The position numbers were made by a program, and so were the translations under genes. The notes beneath the pieces were generated by a model. It did not search any database. It was not told the DNA's origin and saw nothing but the letters and a program-made list of their open reading frames with translations. Shown in pieces: positions 47,666 to 59,361 of a DNA stretch of 64,000 nucleotides; within the stretch, counting starts at the first letter, position 1, and every line of letters starts with the position of its first letter. This stretch comes from Chelonoidis abingdonii (taxonomy: Eukaryota; Chordata; Testudines; Testudinidae), in assembly GCF_003597395.2 (NCBI RefSeq), contig NC_133770.1, forward strand, positions 8,824,889 to 8,888,888, written 5' to 3'.

Positions 47666-48126
47666 CGTGATCTGTCTTGCCAATTAAGAGACAGTTTCTT
47701 CCCCCACTGTGCATCGTGCACTGGCCTACACCGGAACATCTACGCCCTTATCTAATACAAACGATCTATCATAATTTCTGTTAATAAAACATTGATAATA
47801 CTAAATGTCACTTCTAACACATTGTCCAAGAATCTCAAAGCATTTTTACAAACGTTAATGTATTCACTCACTTCTACCAAAGCAAATGGTGTAGCTGGAA
47901 TTATGTTATCTGATGGATGCTGATACGGTGCAGTGCACGTTAGAAATGAAAAGGACCCACTAGGATCTTTTAGCTCCTCTCGTGCTACATCATTCCCTAC
48001 ATCTTCCAACATTTCATCCAGACTAGTTTGACATCATGGGGTTTCTCCACCTGTCTTTGGAGACCACTCCACAAGGAGGGCGGGCAGATTCTAAATTTCA
48101 GTCAAGCTTGTACATTTCCAGGTTTG

Positions 48127-48556
48127 GTCCAGAATAGAGCTCAGCAAAATTTCTCAGGTAAAACTTCTCAGATAAATTTATCAGATAAAATTTTCTTTGC
48201 TGAAAAATGCAGATTCAGCAACATCAAAACATTTTATGAATTTGTATCAGTTTTGCTAAATTGTTCACTTCAGAAAAAAAATTATGGAAAAAAAATCAAA
48301 TTTTCCAAATTGTAATTTATTTTGAGATTTTCTAAATGAAACATTTTATTTTTTGTCTAAAAACAGTGTTTAAATTGTTCCCTTAATTTTTAAAAAATGT
48401 TTAAAAAATTATCCAAATTGAAACACATTTCACTTTTGTCAAAATTAAGTGTTTCATTTGACCCAAAATGTTTATTTATTTATTTATTTGGTTGACTGGG
48501 TTTTGGAATGACCAGAGAACTGAAAAATCTGCCATTCACCCAGCTCTAGTCCAGGA
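48127..48556. mobile_element. AT-rich hAT-like MITE with 8-bp target duplication
   Basis: Element 48135-48548 (414 bp) starts TAGAGCTCAGCAAAATTT and ends TTCACCCAGCTCTA. Flanks GTCCAGAA and GTCCAGGA match at 7 of 8 bases. The interior is AT-rich with TTTATTTATTTATTTA near 48470. Confidence 0.75.
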
Positions 48557-49224
48557 TTATTCATTTCTTGCATCTTTCTCTGAATCATTTAGTACCAGCA
48601 AATGCTGGAGACAGAATATGGGACTAGACAAACCACTGATGTGATTCAACATAGCAGTCCCAGATCAATATATAACTTAGATCTTACCCAAAAATCACAC
48701 TGATGCCAAACCTTTAGTACCAACTATCTAAAGGTTTATTCATAAAAAGAGAGAAAGAAAGGTGAGAGTTAAAATTGGTTAAAGGAATCAAATATATACA
48801 GTAATTGCAAAGTTCTTGGTTCTAGCTTGTAGCAGTGATGGAATAAACTGCTGGCTTAAGTCAAGTCTCTGGCCGCTTCCAAATCATTGGAAGGTCCTCA
48901 GTCCCTTGGTTAGAATGCTCCCATTAGTATAAATTCATAGTCCAGAGGCTGGATCAGAAAAAGGTTGGAGCAGGAAAGAGGCAAAATGGAGGAGTTTCCA
49001 GGGCCTTTTATCTCTTCTGCCATGTGAAGGGAAACCCATTGTTCTTACTTTGGAAAAGCAGAGTAACAAGATGGCGGTTGGAGTCACATGGGCAAGACAC
49101 ATGTCCATGCATTTCAGCTAGTCATTGCAGGAAGCCATTACCTATACTTTGCAGGACAGTCCATTCAGTGTAGATGGCATCTCCCATGGTCCACTGTCAG
49201 TTAAGTGTTTCTTGATGAGCCACT
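48557..49224. other. Intergenic, no gene recognised
   Basis: No repeat or gene recognised. No long open frame. Confidence 0.45.
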
Positions 49225-49860
49225 TAAGAACATAACCTAAGAACATAAGAATGGCCTTACTGGGTCAGACCAAGTGTCAGCCCAGCCCAGTATCCTGTCT
49301 TCCAACTGTGGCTAGTGCCAGATGTCCCAGCGGGAATGAACAGAACAGATAATCATCACATAATCCATCGCCTGTCACTCATTCCCAGCTTCCAGCAAAC
49401 AGAGGCTAGGAACATCATCCCTGCCCATCCTGGCTAATAGCCATTGATGGACCTATCCTCCATGAATTTATCTAGCTATTTTTTGAACCTTGTTATGGTC
49501 TTGGCTTTCACAACATCCTCTGGCAAGGAGTTCCACAGGTTGACTGTGTGTTGTGTGAAGAAATACTTCCTTTTGTTTGTTTTGAACCTGCTGCCTATTA
49601 TTTCATTTGGTGACTCCTAGTTCTTGTGTTATGAGGAGTAAATAACACTTCCTTACTTTTTCCACACCGGTCAGGATTTTACAGACCTCTGTCATATCCC
49701 TCCTTAATTATTTCTTTTCCAAGCTGAAAAGTCCCAGTTTTATTAATCTCTCCTCATACGGAAACCTTTCCATACCCCTCATCATATTTGTTGCCCTTTT
49801 CTGAACCTCTTCCAATTCCAAGATAGCTTTTTTTTATATGGAGCAACCACATCTGCACAT
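49225..49860 (-). mobile_element. CR1 LINE fragment
   Basis: Reversed tail CATAAGAATGGCCTTACTGG at the left, through GCCATTGATGGACCTATCC, to TTGAACCTGCTGCC and TTTTCTGAACCTC. It covers the same reverse transcriptase C-terminal region as 40881-41625, with no open frame of useful length. Confidence 0.92.
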
Positions 49861-49861
49861 G

Positions 49862-49990
49862 CGATCCTGGTTGAATTCCCAGCTTTACCAATGGCTTTTT
49901 GTGTCACCTAAGGCAAGTTATTTAATCTCTCTAAGCCTGCACCTTCTTATAGTCAGAGCTCAAGGGATGGTCCAGCAGTTAGCATGCTTA
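49862..49990 (+). mobile_element. CORE/MIR-like SINE fragment between two CR1 copies
   Basis: GATCCTGGTTGAATTCCCAG, GTGTCACCTAAGGCAAGTTA, TTTAATCTCTCTAAGCCTGC, then a second head GGTCCAGCAGTTAGCATGC. Confidence 0.6.
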
Positions 49991-49997
49991 TCTGGAA

Positions 49998-50560
49998 TTT
50001 ACGGCCATACTGGGTAAGACCAAACTTCCATCTAACCCAGTATCCTGTCTGCCGACAGTGGCTAATGTCAGAGGGAATGAACAGAAGAAGTAATCATGAA
50101 GTGATCCATCCCCTGTTGCCCATTCCCAGCTTCTGGAAACAGAGGCTAGGGACACCAACCCTGCCCATCCTGGCTAATTGCCATTGATGGACCTATCCTC
50201 CATGCATTTATCTAGTTCTTTATTGAACCCTGTTATGGTCTTGGCCTTCACAACATCCTCTGGCAAAGAGTTCCACAGGTTGACTGTGTGTTGTGTGAAG
50301 GAATACTTCCTTTTGTTTGTTTTAAACCTGCTGCGTATTAATTTCATTTGGTGACCCCTAGTTCTTGAATTATGAGAAGTAGTAAACAACACTTCCTTAT
50401 CTACTTTCTCTACCCCAGTCATGATGTTATAGACCTCAATCATATCTTCCCTTAGCCATCTCTTTTCCAAGATGAAAAGTTCCAGTATGATTAATCTCTC
50501 CTCATATGGAAGCCATTCAATACCCCTACTCATTTTTGTTGAATAGTCCCTCCAAAATGT
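49998..50560 (-). mobile_element. CR1 LINE fragment with reverse transcriptase C-terminus relic
   Basis: Starts GGCCATACTGGGTAAGACC (reversed 3' end). The minus-strand frame at 50174-50533 is open for 119 residues with CR1 motifs [51 protein letters not shown] and [11 protein letters not shown]. Tandem with, and same orientation as, the copy at 49225-49860. Confidence 0.93.
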
Positions 50561-51064
50561 ACTGACTAACTACCTTGTTAGTTACCCTGGAAAAATCATG
50601 AAGTAGGTCCTCAGGGAAACCATTTTGATGCACTTGGAGGAGAGGAAAGTGATCAGGAACAGAACCTTTTATTTGAAGAGATTGGTTTTAAAGAACCACT
50701 CATCTCTAAATCCAATGTTTTTGGTGGTGATGTAAGAACTGGAATGCCTAAGGAAACTGCTTTTATTAGCTAGTGTGGTAGCTAGTGTGGTAGAACTTCG
50801 TGTTAGCTAGTGTGGTAGAACAGAAGTTTACTCTTGTTGCTGGTTTGATATATCCTATGGGAGATTAGCAACCAGTCTTGAGGTGTATCTGCCCTATTTC
50901 TCAACAGTTTGTCCTGAATTTGGCATCCTCGGTTGTGACCGACTGAGGCACAGTTACAACAGGAAATTAGACATGAGAGTTTGGAATATGAGATGACGAT
51001 TAAAAAGGCCATGGCCTTTGAGATTGTGTATATATAGGAAGTATGGAGCAGGGAATTTATTGTC

Positions 51065-51570
51065 CCTTTCCTGCTAAGGTTGACTGAAAATTTTCCATTG
51101 ATACTGTTTTTCGACGAAATTTTCAAGTATGACATTTTTCTTGAAAAGTGACTGCTTTCCGTGGCAAATTTAATTTCCCCCCGCAAAAAACAGAACACTT
51201 GAATGCCAAAAGATTTCAGTTTGGGAATGCTGCCATGGTGCTCATGGGTGTTGTAGTTCGGTTGGTTCATGCCCTATTCTCCTCTATGGGCTGGACTCCC
51301 TGCTCACACTACATGTCCCATGAGGCACCTCTTCGCCTTTCCAAATGGGGGGACCCTGGTGCATCATTGGAGATGTAATCCAACCAGAGAGACTGCTCTA
51401 CAGAGAAGAATAGGAGCATGAAGCATATTACAACACCCATAGGGCACTATGGCAACATTTCCAAATAGAAATATTTTATTATTTGGCCATAATATTTTGG
51501 CATTTCCTCCAAAAATCAAAATTTTTCTCTGGGAAAGAATGTGTTGGGTTTTTTCCCAGCTCTACTCTCT
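51065..51570. mobile_element. AT-ended MITE-like repeat
   Basis: Left GGTTGACTGAAAATTTTCC and right TTTTCCCAGCTCTA resemble the ends of the 48135 element. The middle (GCCATGGTGCTCATGGG, TGTTGTAGTT, CATGTCCCATGAGGC) is a different module. No clear target duplication. Confidence 0.5.
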
Positions 51571-51639
51571 ACACAAATCATCTGCAATCCTGCAATCAGT
51601 TCTGCATTGATGTAAAGATATTAATAAACTCAAGAGTAT

Positions 51640-52045
51640 TAATAGTGATTAAAATGATCCGAGGGTCTGATTTATGAGGAAAGTTTAAGAGAGTTATATA
51701 TGCATTGCTTGGCTAATTTCTGTCTGAAAGAATAAGAAGGAACATGATAACATTACCAATATCTGAAGAGTATAAGCACAAACAAGAAGTAGGATTTAAC
51801 GGCATGACACGAGGCTATCAAGAGGAGAAATGAGATGAAAGTAAGAAAGGACAAATTTTGAATAAATATTAGGAAAAACTTCCTAACAATGAGATGCATT
51901 AGGCTGCAGAAGAGCCTCCCTAAGGAAGCCCCTTCATTTGTGATATTTAAAATTAGTCTGAACAAAACACTATGCAATGCATTGTAGGACGGTTCTGCAC
52001 TGGATGGTTTCATGTGTGTCCATTCTCTAAGATCCCAGGGCATTC
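51640..52045 (+). mobile_element. CR1 LINE fragment, diverged subfamily
   Basis: The + strand reads GGTCTGATTTATGAGGAAAG, GACAAATTTTGAATAAATAT, TAGGAAAAACTTCCTAACAA, AAGAGCCTCCCTAAGGAAGC and TGGATGGTTTCATG. Translated, it gives CR1-like INIRKNFLT and LQKSLPKEA motifs, with stops. Confidence 0.8.
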
Positions 52046-55000
52046 AGGGGCCTTTCAGGAGAAGCAGCTAATTCTGGCAGGGATATATAAGTGGCAAAAG
52101 GAGATTTAATTACAGGAAAGTGGAGAAAACAGAATGTTTTAGGTCAAGAATGATTCCAAGATTTCCAGATGTGGGAGCTAATTTAAAGTCTAAGTTAAGC
52201 AGACCTACAGGGTCATGGTACCAGCAGGACACTTCACCCACTATAAGGAGAACCATGCAGCAAGTGATACATAGCAACAGGAAACAGAAGGATCAGGAAA
52301 ATATAGATTTTTGCCATGATGACCAAAGTTGAAGCTGTCAGTGAAAAGGGAAAAGATATATTAACTACTAAGATCAGAAGCAAAGGAAAGACCACAGCCT
52401 TGAAATATTCTGTAGTGGAAACTAGAATGGAAGGATATAAAAAACCTTTAGCAAAAATGAAAAAGGGAGTTAGAACGCTCAGATACAAACCAGGAAGGAG
52501 AACATTGGAGACATCAATCCCGTAACTAGGGAAACAGATTTGTGGCTGGAAAGAAGACTATAATTAGGGGAAAAAACAATATGGTGGAAGAGTTCTGTTA
52601 GGGGAAGAAAAATGGGACAGTAATGGAGGCACTAAGCAAAGGACCAGAATGTCCAACAACTCACAGATGGAGACTAGTTCCAAATGGTCTGTGAGAGAAG
52701 AGAGTTGGGATGTAGCTGGAGGTGTATAGTGGGAATGGAGTGAAGCAGCAGGTCAGAAAATGGAGAAGGAAGAAGAGCAATCGCGGAAGTAGAGAGTGTG
52801 GGCGAGACAAGCAGTCAGCTGAGGTGTAGAAGGAAATATATCACAAATCATGATTATGGACAACCTTACAAAACCTAGGTAGATAGACAGACAGACAGAT
52901 AGTAGTGCCATTTCCAAGCAGCAGATGGAAATGAAGAATGAATAGCAGATCAATAGGTACTGAGGTATGCACAAATCCAAACCCCAAATGCCATAAATAC
53001 CATGGGGTTACCTACCATTTTACCACATCTCTGATGAACCCTTACAATGACTGTAACTTATGCCTGGTGATTCCTGCCCACCAGCTTCACCAGGCTCCTC
53101 CCACTTTTTCCATTTTCATGCAGTGTAAAAACAGAAAGACTTACTCTGTTTTTGCAACCCTCATCTCCTTTGGTTTCTTAGGGAGTGCAGCAACCCAGCA
53201 AGGATTAGCTTTGAGGCAGAGCATCTCCTGATGACTATGGAGGAAGGAAGCCAGCAGGGATGAAATAAATCAGAACCCAACTTGTGACCACAAACCTGAG
53301 CCAAATACAAGTGTCACCTGTTCTGAAGTATGGAAAAGTTCAAGGTAACTTTTTCTCCTTCCGTTCTAAAGCCCTTCATTTTTCATTTCCATGCCTGCCT
53401 TTACCCTCTTTCATTCTGTCTAGGGTTGGAAACAGATGTATCCCAGTGCTGTTCTCCCACAGATGATGGCCCATTATGATCAGGTTTTTATACTCTGCCC
53501 ATCACTGTAGTATCTGACCAGAGGTAAGCAGTACCACACGTCTGCCATAGCGTCACTGACTCAGGTGAGGCTTCAAAAGCAGCCCAGCTTTGAAGTGCTT
53601 ATCCAAACGGAGCCAGCTAGACATTTCGAGGGTAACCTGTCATGCCTGGTGAACCTGGCTTATCTGAGGAGACTATCTTCTGAATAGACCTCTGTCCACT
53701 CTATAAAAAGTGCTAAAAGTCTTATGAGCCGAGCATCTTCCTTCTGAGATTTCTATTGATCCATCCTGTGCCTTTCACCTGTTTGTCTGTTTCTCTCCAT
53801 CCTGTGTGTTCCACCCATTTGCCTGGCTTTGGTACTTCTCAAACACTCTGCGCTATAGTATCTAAATGCTAAATTCCAGTATTTCCTGCTTCTAGCTAGG
53901 CTTGGAGAGAGGCATTCTGAGGTGAACAACAAGAAAAAGACATGTAAAAAAACCTCCAAAAGTCAGAACCTGCAATGAAACGTGTTCCATACTCTGTTTT
54001 AAAAATGGACAAAATGGGTAGAGAAATAGGAGGGTGCCTCATTTTTGCCTTTTCAGCCATCACTAGTTTCGGCTGCGAGCTATCCCACCTCCTATATACC
54101 AAGTCCATTCTCCTTTCTAGCAACCATGCATGCCCTAGGGCCCAGCCCTGCCCCCTTTGAAACCCATGGGAATTTTCCCCATTGACTTCAGTGGAATTAG
54201 GATCGAGCTGTTGGACCAGTTCCAGAGCCCACACAAGTGAATTGAAAAATTCCCATTGACTTTGATGGGCTTTCGATCAAGCCCTCAGAGCACAACGGTA
54301 CTCTGGGATGCATTAGAAGACAGCGCTATTGGGAAAAAAAACAATTATTTTTCTCCCAACCCCTGTCCTACCTTGTCCCAACCTATGTGCCAAATATAAA
54401 AAGAGCATTTGTAATCTAATTAATCTAACCATTGCCTGTCACGGCTGGAAGGCAATTTGAAAGACTATCTGCCTGTGTTTTACTTAGTCTTGAGAGTTAA
54501 TCTCCTCAAAGCAAAGGGGCTTCCCACTCCCCCAAGCCCCACAACCCTTTATGTTCATTTTTAGCCAGTTGTTGGTGAATTTGCCTCAGTAACTAGACTT
54601 AAAAATGTGCAAGAGGGTTGTGTCCCTTCCTCCTCTCCCGCCGTACAAAAGGAGATTTGTGAAAGGAGATGCCACTAAGCAGACGCTTCTGTGTACACAG
54701 AAAGGCCTCAGAAAGAATGACTGCTCTCCGGCCTCACTTTGTGATTAGCCAATTATCCATTATCTCCCCCACTCTTTTATTTTTCAAGATTAAAAGATCA
54801 CACACACGTTCAGGGAGAAGAAAGAGAGCTCAGTCGGTGACACTGACAATTATGACCAGGAGCCAGAGAGCAACAGGGGACACAAACTGTTATTTATTCA
54901 AATGACACTTGGAAAAGGTCACGTAGGGGTCTGGGACTTCCCTCTTCCAGGCTGTCGCTCACCTGGGCCTATTAGGCAGGAATTCCTGAGGCGCTCACTC

Positions 55001-56273
55001 TGGACCCACGGGCGCTTTTCAGAACTAATAGACAAGGTGATGTGGGAGGGAGGGACGGGGGAACGGGACAGAAAATGAAGACTGGGGAAAGAAAAGTCAT
55101 CGAGAGACTTCAAAGCAGAACAAAGGCCCATCCAGATGTGAATAATTGCTAGGTGAGTGCGTTAATCACAGACAAAGAGCCGTACAACAAACTAGACCTG
55201 TTCACTTCACAGGGGCGAAAAGGGGAAAGGCAAAAAAAAAAAAAAAAGAGAGAGAGAGAGAAGATAGAGGAGCAGAAACAAGCCTTTGATACAGTGGACA
55301 AGCCAGAGAAATGTATTTTCTACGTTATTATGTGACTAATGACTCAATCTCTTTTATTAAGGACCCACAAAGCCTATAATTGTGAATGAACTCCTATCTG
55401 GAGGGCAGCGACGGAGGCTTTTGTCTCCATTCGTGGCACACTCACACACAAACACGCTCACCCACACCACTCATTTCCACATCCCTGAAGCCAAGTTGAA
55501 GCTCTGACTAATCTGTGGATCCATCTAACGAGGGGTTTTCTATTGCATCTATCACCATAAAATCTGTGCTCTCCAGTCCTCTCCCCAGCATGCTGGGAGT
55601 GTGTGATTTGGGTTTTGTTCTTGTATTTTTGAGGTGCATGATATTTTACATGCCAACGAGTAACTTTAGCTGAAAATTGGAAAGGTCCTGCCTTGTTTTC
55701 ATTTTTTGAGTCCCATACGTATGAGCTTGGCACCAGCTGTATTTTGTTTTTTGTAATTATTTTCTTCATAAACAAGGTCATGTCATTTAACAAACTACAG
55801 ACAAAACAATCACTCATGAGTCTCCATGGTGTGTAATCACCCAGCATCTGCAGTCAGAGATGACGATGTTTTGCTGACCCCTGCAGGTGGGTTTATCTAT
55901 AGGGGGTACCTCACTGTGATTGCGGGAATTGCAATGTCATTACAGGGCACTGGCCAATAAATCTATTCTATATAGATTCTTATACGCCCTCACCACCATA
56001 AAGTCTGAGCACTTTCCAGTAGGGCATTATGCGATTGGACTAAACATCTGTCTCATGTGGGTAGTTCTCTCCTCCTCTCTCCAGGGAGAGAATTGTGGCT
56101 GAAGTTGAAGTGCTTGGTTTTGGTGACGGTTTGGGTGTTTTCTTTTAAATGTGTGACTCTGTTCTTTGTTTACATTAGAGAAGGCAGGTCAACATGCATC
56201 TTGCACTTGGAGTGGAAGATGGCGAGGTCATTACCTCCTGGAGGAGGTCATTCCACATTTTCATACCAGCCTC
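52046..56273. other. Intergenic, mostly unique sequence
   Basis: No gene recognised. A-rich 52120-52530 gives open frames without domains. A short AGAC/GATA array is at 52880-52902. 54170-54300 has foldback-type CATTGACTTCAGTGG words. 54400-54800 and 55290-55420 are repeat-free, AT-rich with TAATTAAT, ATTAAG and TATAATTG words, and could be conserved enhancers. The 129-residue frame at 55458-55847 (-) has no recognised domain. Confidence 0.4.
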
Positions 56274-57270
56274 TAAGGCCAGGTCTACACTGCGACTTTA
56301 AATCGGTTTAATGGCCGATATACCGATTTAATGCTGTATCCGTTCACACGACGTCGTCATTAATATCGAGTTAAACGGCTCCTTAAATCGATTTCGGAAC
56401 TCCTCCCAAATGAGAGGGGCTAATTCCCCCGTGTGATACTCGATTAGGTTCAGTGTGGGCGGAATCTGTTTTGGCTCCGGGCCGGATCCAGAGTGCAGCA
56501 CTGATGTTGGACAGCACTGACTCGGATGCCAAGCGGCAGGTAAACGGAAAGCCCGCGCGAATCTTTATTAATTCTGCTTGCGGTGGACTCTGATCAGCCA
56601 CGTGCGATGCAGTCTGAAATCGAAAAAGAGGTCAGCATAGGCCCGCGGGAATACTAGGTCTGTCGCTGTTAATGGGAAGAAATCTGTTGTATCCAGTCGT
56701 TAAGAACACGAATGCAAAGGTTGAATAAAAAAAATAGGATACACAGCCGTGCTGACAGGTAGGGGGAAGCGGTCATTGGATCATGAGGAGGGAGGGTACT
56801 GAGATCCTATTTGTCACGTAGTTTTAATTATGTTGCTTTTCTTGGGGGCTTGAGTCCATGTCTGTAGGTTTAACACAGTGTTCTGGGTGGTTCTCGGGAA
56901 GCTCTTGGAGTTTTTCCCCCCCCAGTGAAAAAAAAGGGAAGATTGCTGTGATATGGCGTTTGCTCCTTGCACTCCCGCCCGAACGGCGCAAAGGATTGTT
57001 GCTGCCTTCCAAGGGAGGGGTGGGTTGTTACAGCCCAGGGGCATGTTTTTGCCCCTCGGCCTTGCTCTCAAGAAGGTTGGACTTGGGTAGTGAGTGAGGA
57101 ACCGTACCCCGGTTGATTGCTTTCTGAATCGATGGTAGCTTTGGACCATGGACGCAAACAATCGATTTCGGGATCCCACTGTGGACGCGCTAAACCGATT
57201 TTATTAGATCTGTTTTGTAATATCGGTTTAAGCTAATTCGAAATAATCGTGCAGTGTAGACGTATCCTAA
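56274..57270. mobile_element. 991-bp Harbinger-like non-autonomous transposon with TAA target duplication
   Basis: Element 56277-57267 starts GGCCAGGTCTACACTGC and ends GCAGTGTAGACGTATCC. The inverted ends differ at a few bases. TAA at 56274-56276 and 57268-57270 is a 3-bp TWA duplication, typical of PIF/Harbinger. The subterminal parts are rich in TCGATTT and ATCGGTTTAA words. The 121-residue minus frame at 56814-57179 shows no transposase motif. A short YATRAATCGAT-like composition links it to the 35926-36524 pair. Confidence 0.82.
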
Positions 57271-57484
57271 GACAGTCCTGTCTCCCACACAGACAAGCTA
57301 TCCCTCGTGGTAGAAAGTTTTATGGTGCCTGAGGAGAAGAGCTGTCGCCTGTTGTCTTCATCCTGGAGTTTTAGATAATCTTTTAGATATGCTGGTCCCA
57401 GTCCATTAAGTATCTTGAAGATAAGTAGAAGACTCAATATCCCTTTCCACAGCTGAGCAGAAAGATCATTAGTAAGAAACAGTA

Positions 57485-57720
57485 ATAATGCACACTTCTA
57501 TAGTACCTTTACTTCAAGCACCTCAAGGTACTTAATATACATATATTAAGCCTCGTAACTTCCCATATGAGATAGATACTATCGTACCCATTTTACAGAA
57601 GAGTAACTGAGGCAGAGTTGCCCAAGGTCACAAAGCGAATCAATTGCAGAGAACTAAACTCAGATGTTAAGATGTCTACACTCCTGCTCTAATCACTAGG
57701 TAAAGCCATCTCTGCTGCAG
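57485..57720 (-). mobile_element. CORE/MIR-like SINE, long copy
   Basis: Reversed tail CACTTCTATAGTACC, AAGCACCTCAAGGTACTTAA, CCATTTTACAGAAGAG, AACTGAGGCAGAG, TTGCCCAAGGTCACAAAG and head CTCTAATCACTAGG. Confidence 0.8.
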
Positions 57721-58084
57721 ATAAAAGTTTATTCATGGACTTGTTGCAAGCCCATGCCACTGTGGGTTACCTAAGCAGACAAAGTGCTGGTCACCTTGTA
57801 GTATAGAAAGCTGACACAGAAAACATGGAGATTCAAGGGGTAGATCTGCAACAGGGTGAATGCAGGAATTAATGTTTTTGCATTACTCCCTTTACTAAGC
57901 TACATATAAAGTTTTAAAAGGAAAGAGATTCAAAGTGCAGAACTGGCATCTTTCTTTCTTCTCATTTTAGAGAATTCAGAGCTGGGTTTTCTTACACTGG
58001 GGTATGTTTGGGCAAGCTCTTTCAGGAGCCAGGAAATCCATTGTGTATTGGACTCCATTTTGGGTCAGGTAGAGGAATTTGTAA

Positions 58085-58345
58085 CTGAAAAAGAACTAGA
58101 TAAGTTCATGGCGGATAGATCCATCAATGGCTACTAGCTAGTGTGGGCAGGGATGGGGTCCCCAGCCTCTGTTTGCCAGAAGCTGGGAATGGGCCACAGG
58201 GGGTGGATCATTTGATGATTACCTGTTTTGTTCATTCCCCCTGGGGCACCTGGCATTGGCCACTGTCAGAAGACAGGATACTGGGCTAGATGTACCTTTG
58301 GTCTGACCCATTATGGCCATTCTTATGTTCTTATGCTCCTATTTA
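58085..58345 (+). mobile_element. CR1 LINE 3' end
   Basis: AACTAGATAAGTTCATGGCG, GCCTCTGTTTGCCAGAAGC, GATGATTACCTGTTTTGTTC, GGATACTGGGCTAGATG and terminal CATTCTTATGTTCTTATGC. Well preserved. Confidence 0.93.
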
Positions 58346-58463
58346 TATCTTTTGGTAGCACCACCTGATGTTAGGAAGGAAATATGGCAAAGAAAGCATC
58401 ACCGGGGAATGGAAAACTGCTAAATATTAATTGGTTTGTTTCACTCTGCTTAGCTTAGCTAGG

Positions 58464-58760
58464 ATGGGTTGCCAACTCTGGCAATTTTATCCCCAGTTCA
58501 CCATATCTGGTGTTTTTCTTAAAGCCCTAGCTTCTGGAGTCCAGTGATTATGTGATAATCTCTGCTTTCATATAAAAAAATGCTAGCCCTGATTGCAGAG
58601 AAAAGCTTCAAATAATGATAACTAAATGCTCAAAAGAAAGTCAATAAAAAGAGCCCAAATTTAATTGTTTTTTTTTTTAAATCTCATGATTTTTAAGTCA
58701 GTTTTGTGATTTTGGAGGGCCAGGCTCATAAATTTTGAATGCCTGGGGTTGGCAATACTG
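58464..58760 (-). mobile_element. Miniature DNA transposon, family A
   Basis: Left GGTTGCCAACTCTGGC and right GGGGTTGGCAATACTG, with GGTGTTTTTCTTAAAGCC and GCAGAGAAAAGCTTC inside. Full-length but diverged at the left tip. Confidence 0.65.
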
Positions 58761-59361
58761 GGTTTGTAGTGATGGACCCTTATTTCTTCCTAGCCAGAAG
58801 AAATACATTGGGTATGTGTGTATACATAGATATAGACAGAGATAGTAATAGAGATCGAGAGAGCTGATTGGCTCACTCCAATAAGGGGTGGAACCAAGGG
58901 ACTCCGATGCTGTTCTGGAAGCTCACTTCTTCCCAGGGTTTCACTTTAGGGATTTGTGTAGCAGGATACGCTCCAGCTTAATGGCCCAGAACTTTCATTA
59001 GGTCATGACTCAGGCAGGTTGAAGAGTCTGTGCTGCTTAGATCTCATACCAGCGAGGAAGAAGCGCCAGTTAAACTAAAGGGTTACTAAATAGTGTTAGT
59101 GCAAGAACAGATGAGGATAAACTGCTCAAGAGTAAACTTTGGCTGGCAAACAGGTTTCTAACCATCAGAAGAGGGAGGTTCTAGATCAGTCTCCCACTAA
59201 GAGTATTAGGTGCAAAGAACCTCACTAGTTTTAAAATGGACTCAGTCACTCAAGAGCTCCCTTCAGTCCTCTGTTCCTGTAAGGTTTTGGGGTTTTTTGG
59301 GGGGAGAGGGGTTGCCAGGTGGGATTAAAGATGGGTTTACCCAGAGGGGTAACTATTTCAT

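Noticed and set aside
50174..50533. Functional reverse transcriptase gene
   Set aside because: Only the C-terminal 119 residues of CR1 ORF2 remain and the element is 5'-truncated.
56814..57179. Transposase gene in the 991-bp element
   Set aside because: The 121-residue frame has no DDE or Myb-like motif, and overlapping frames exist on both strands.
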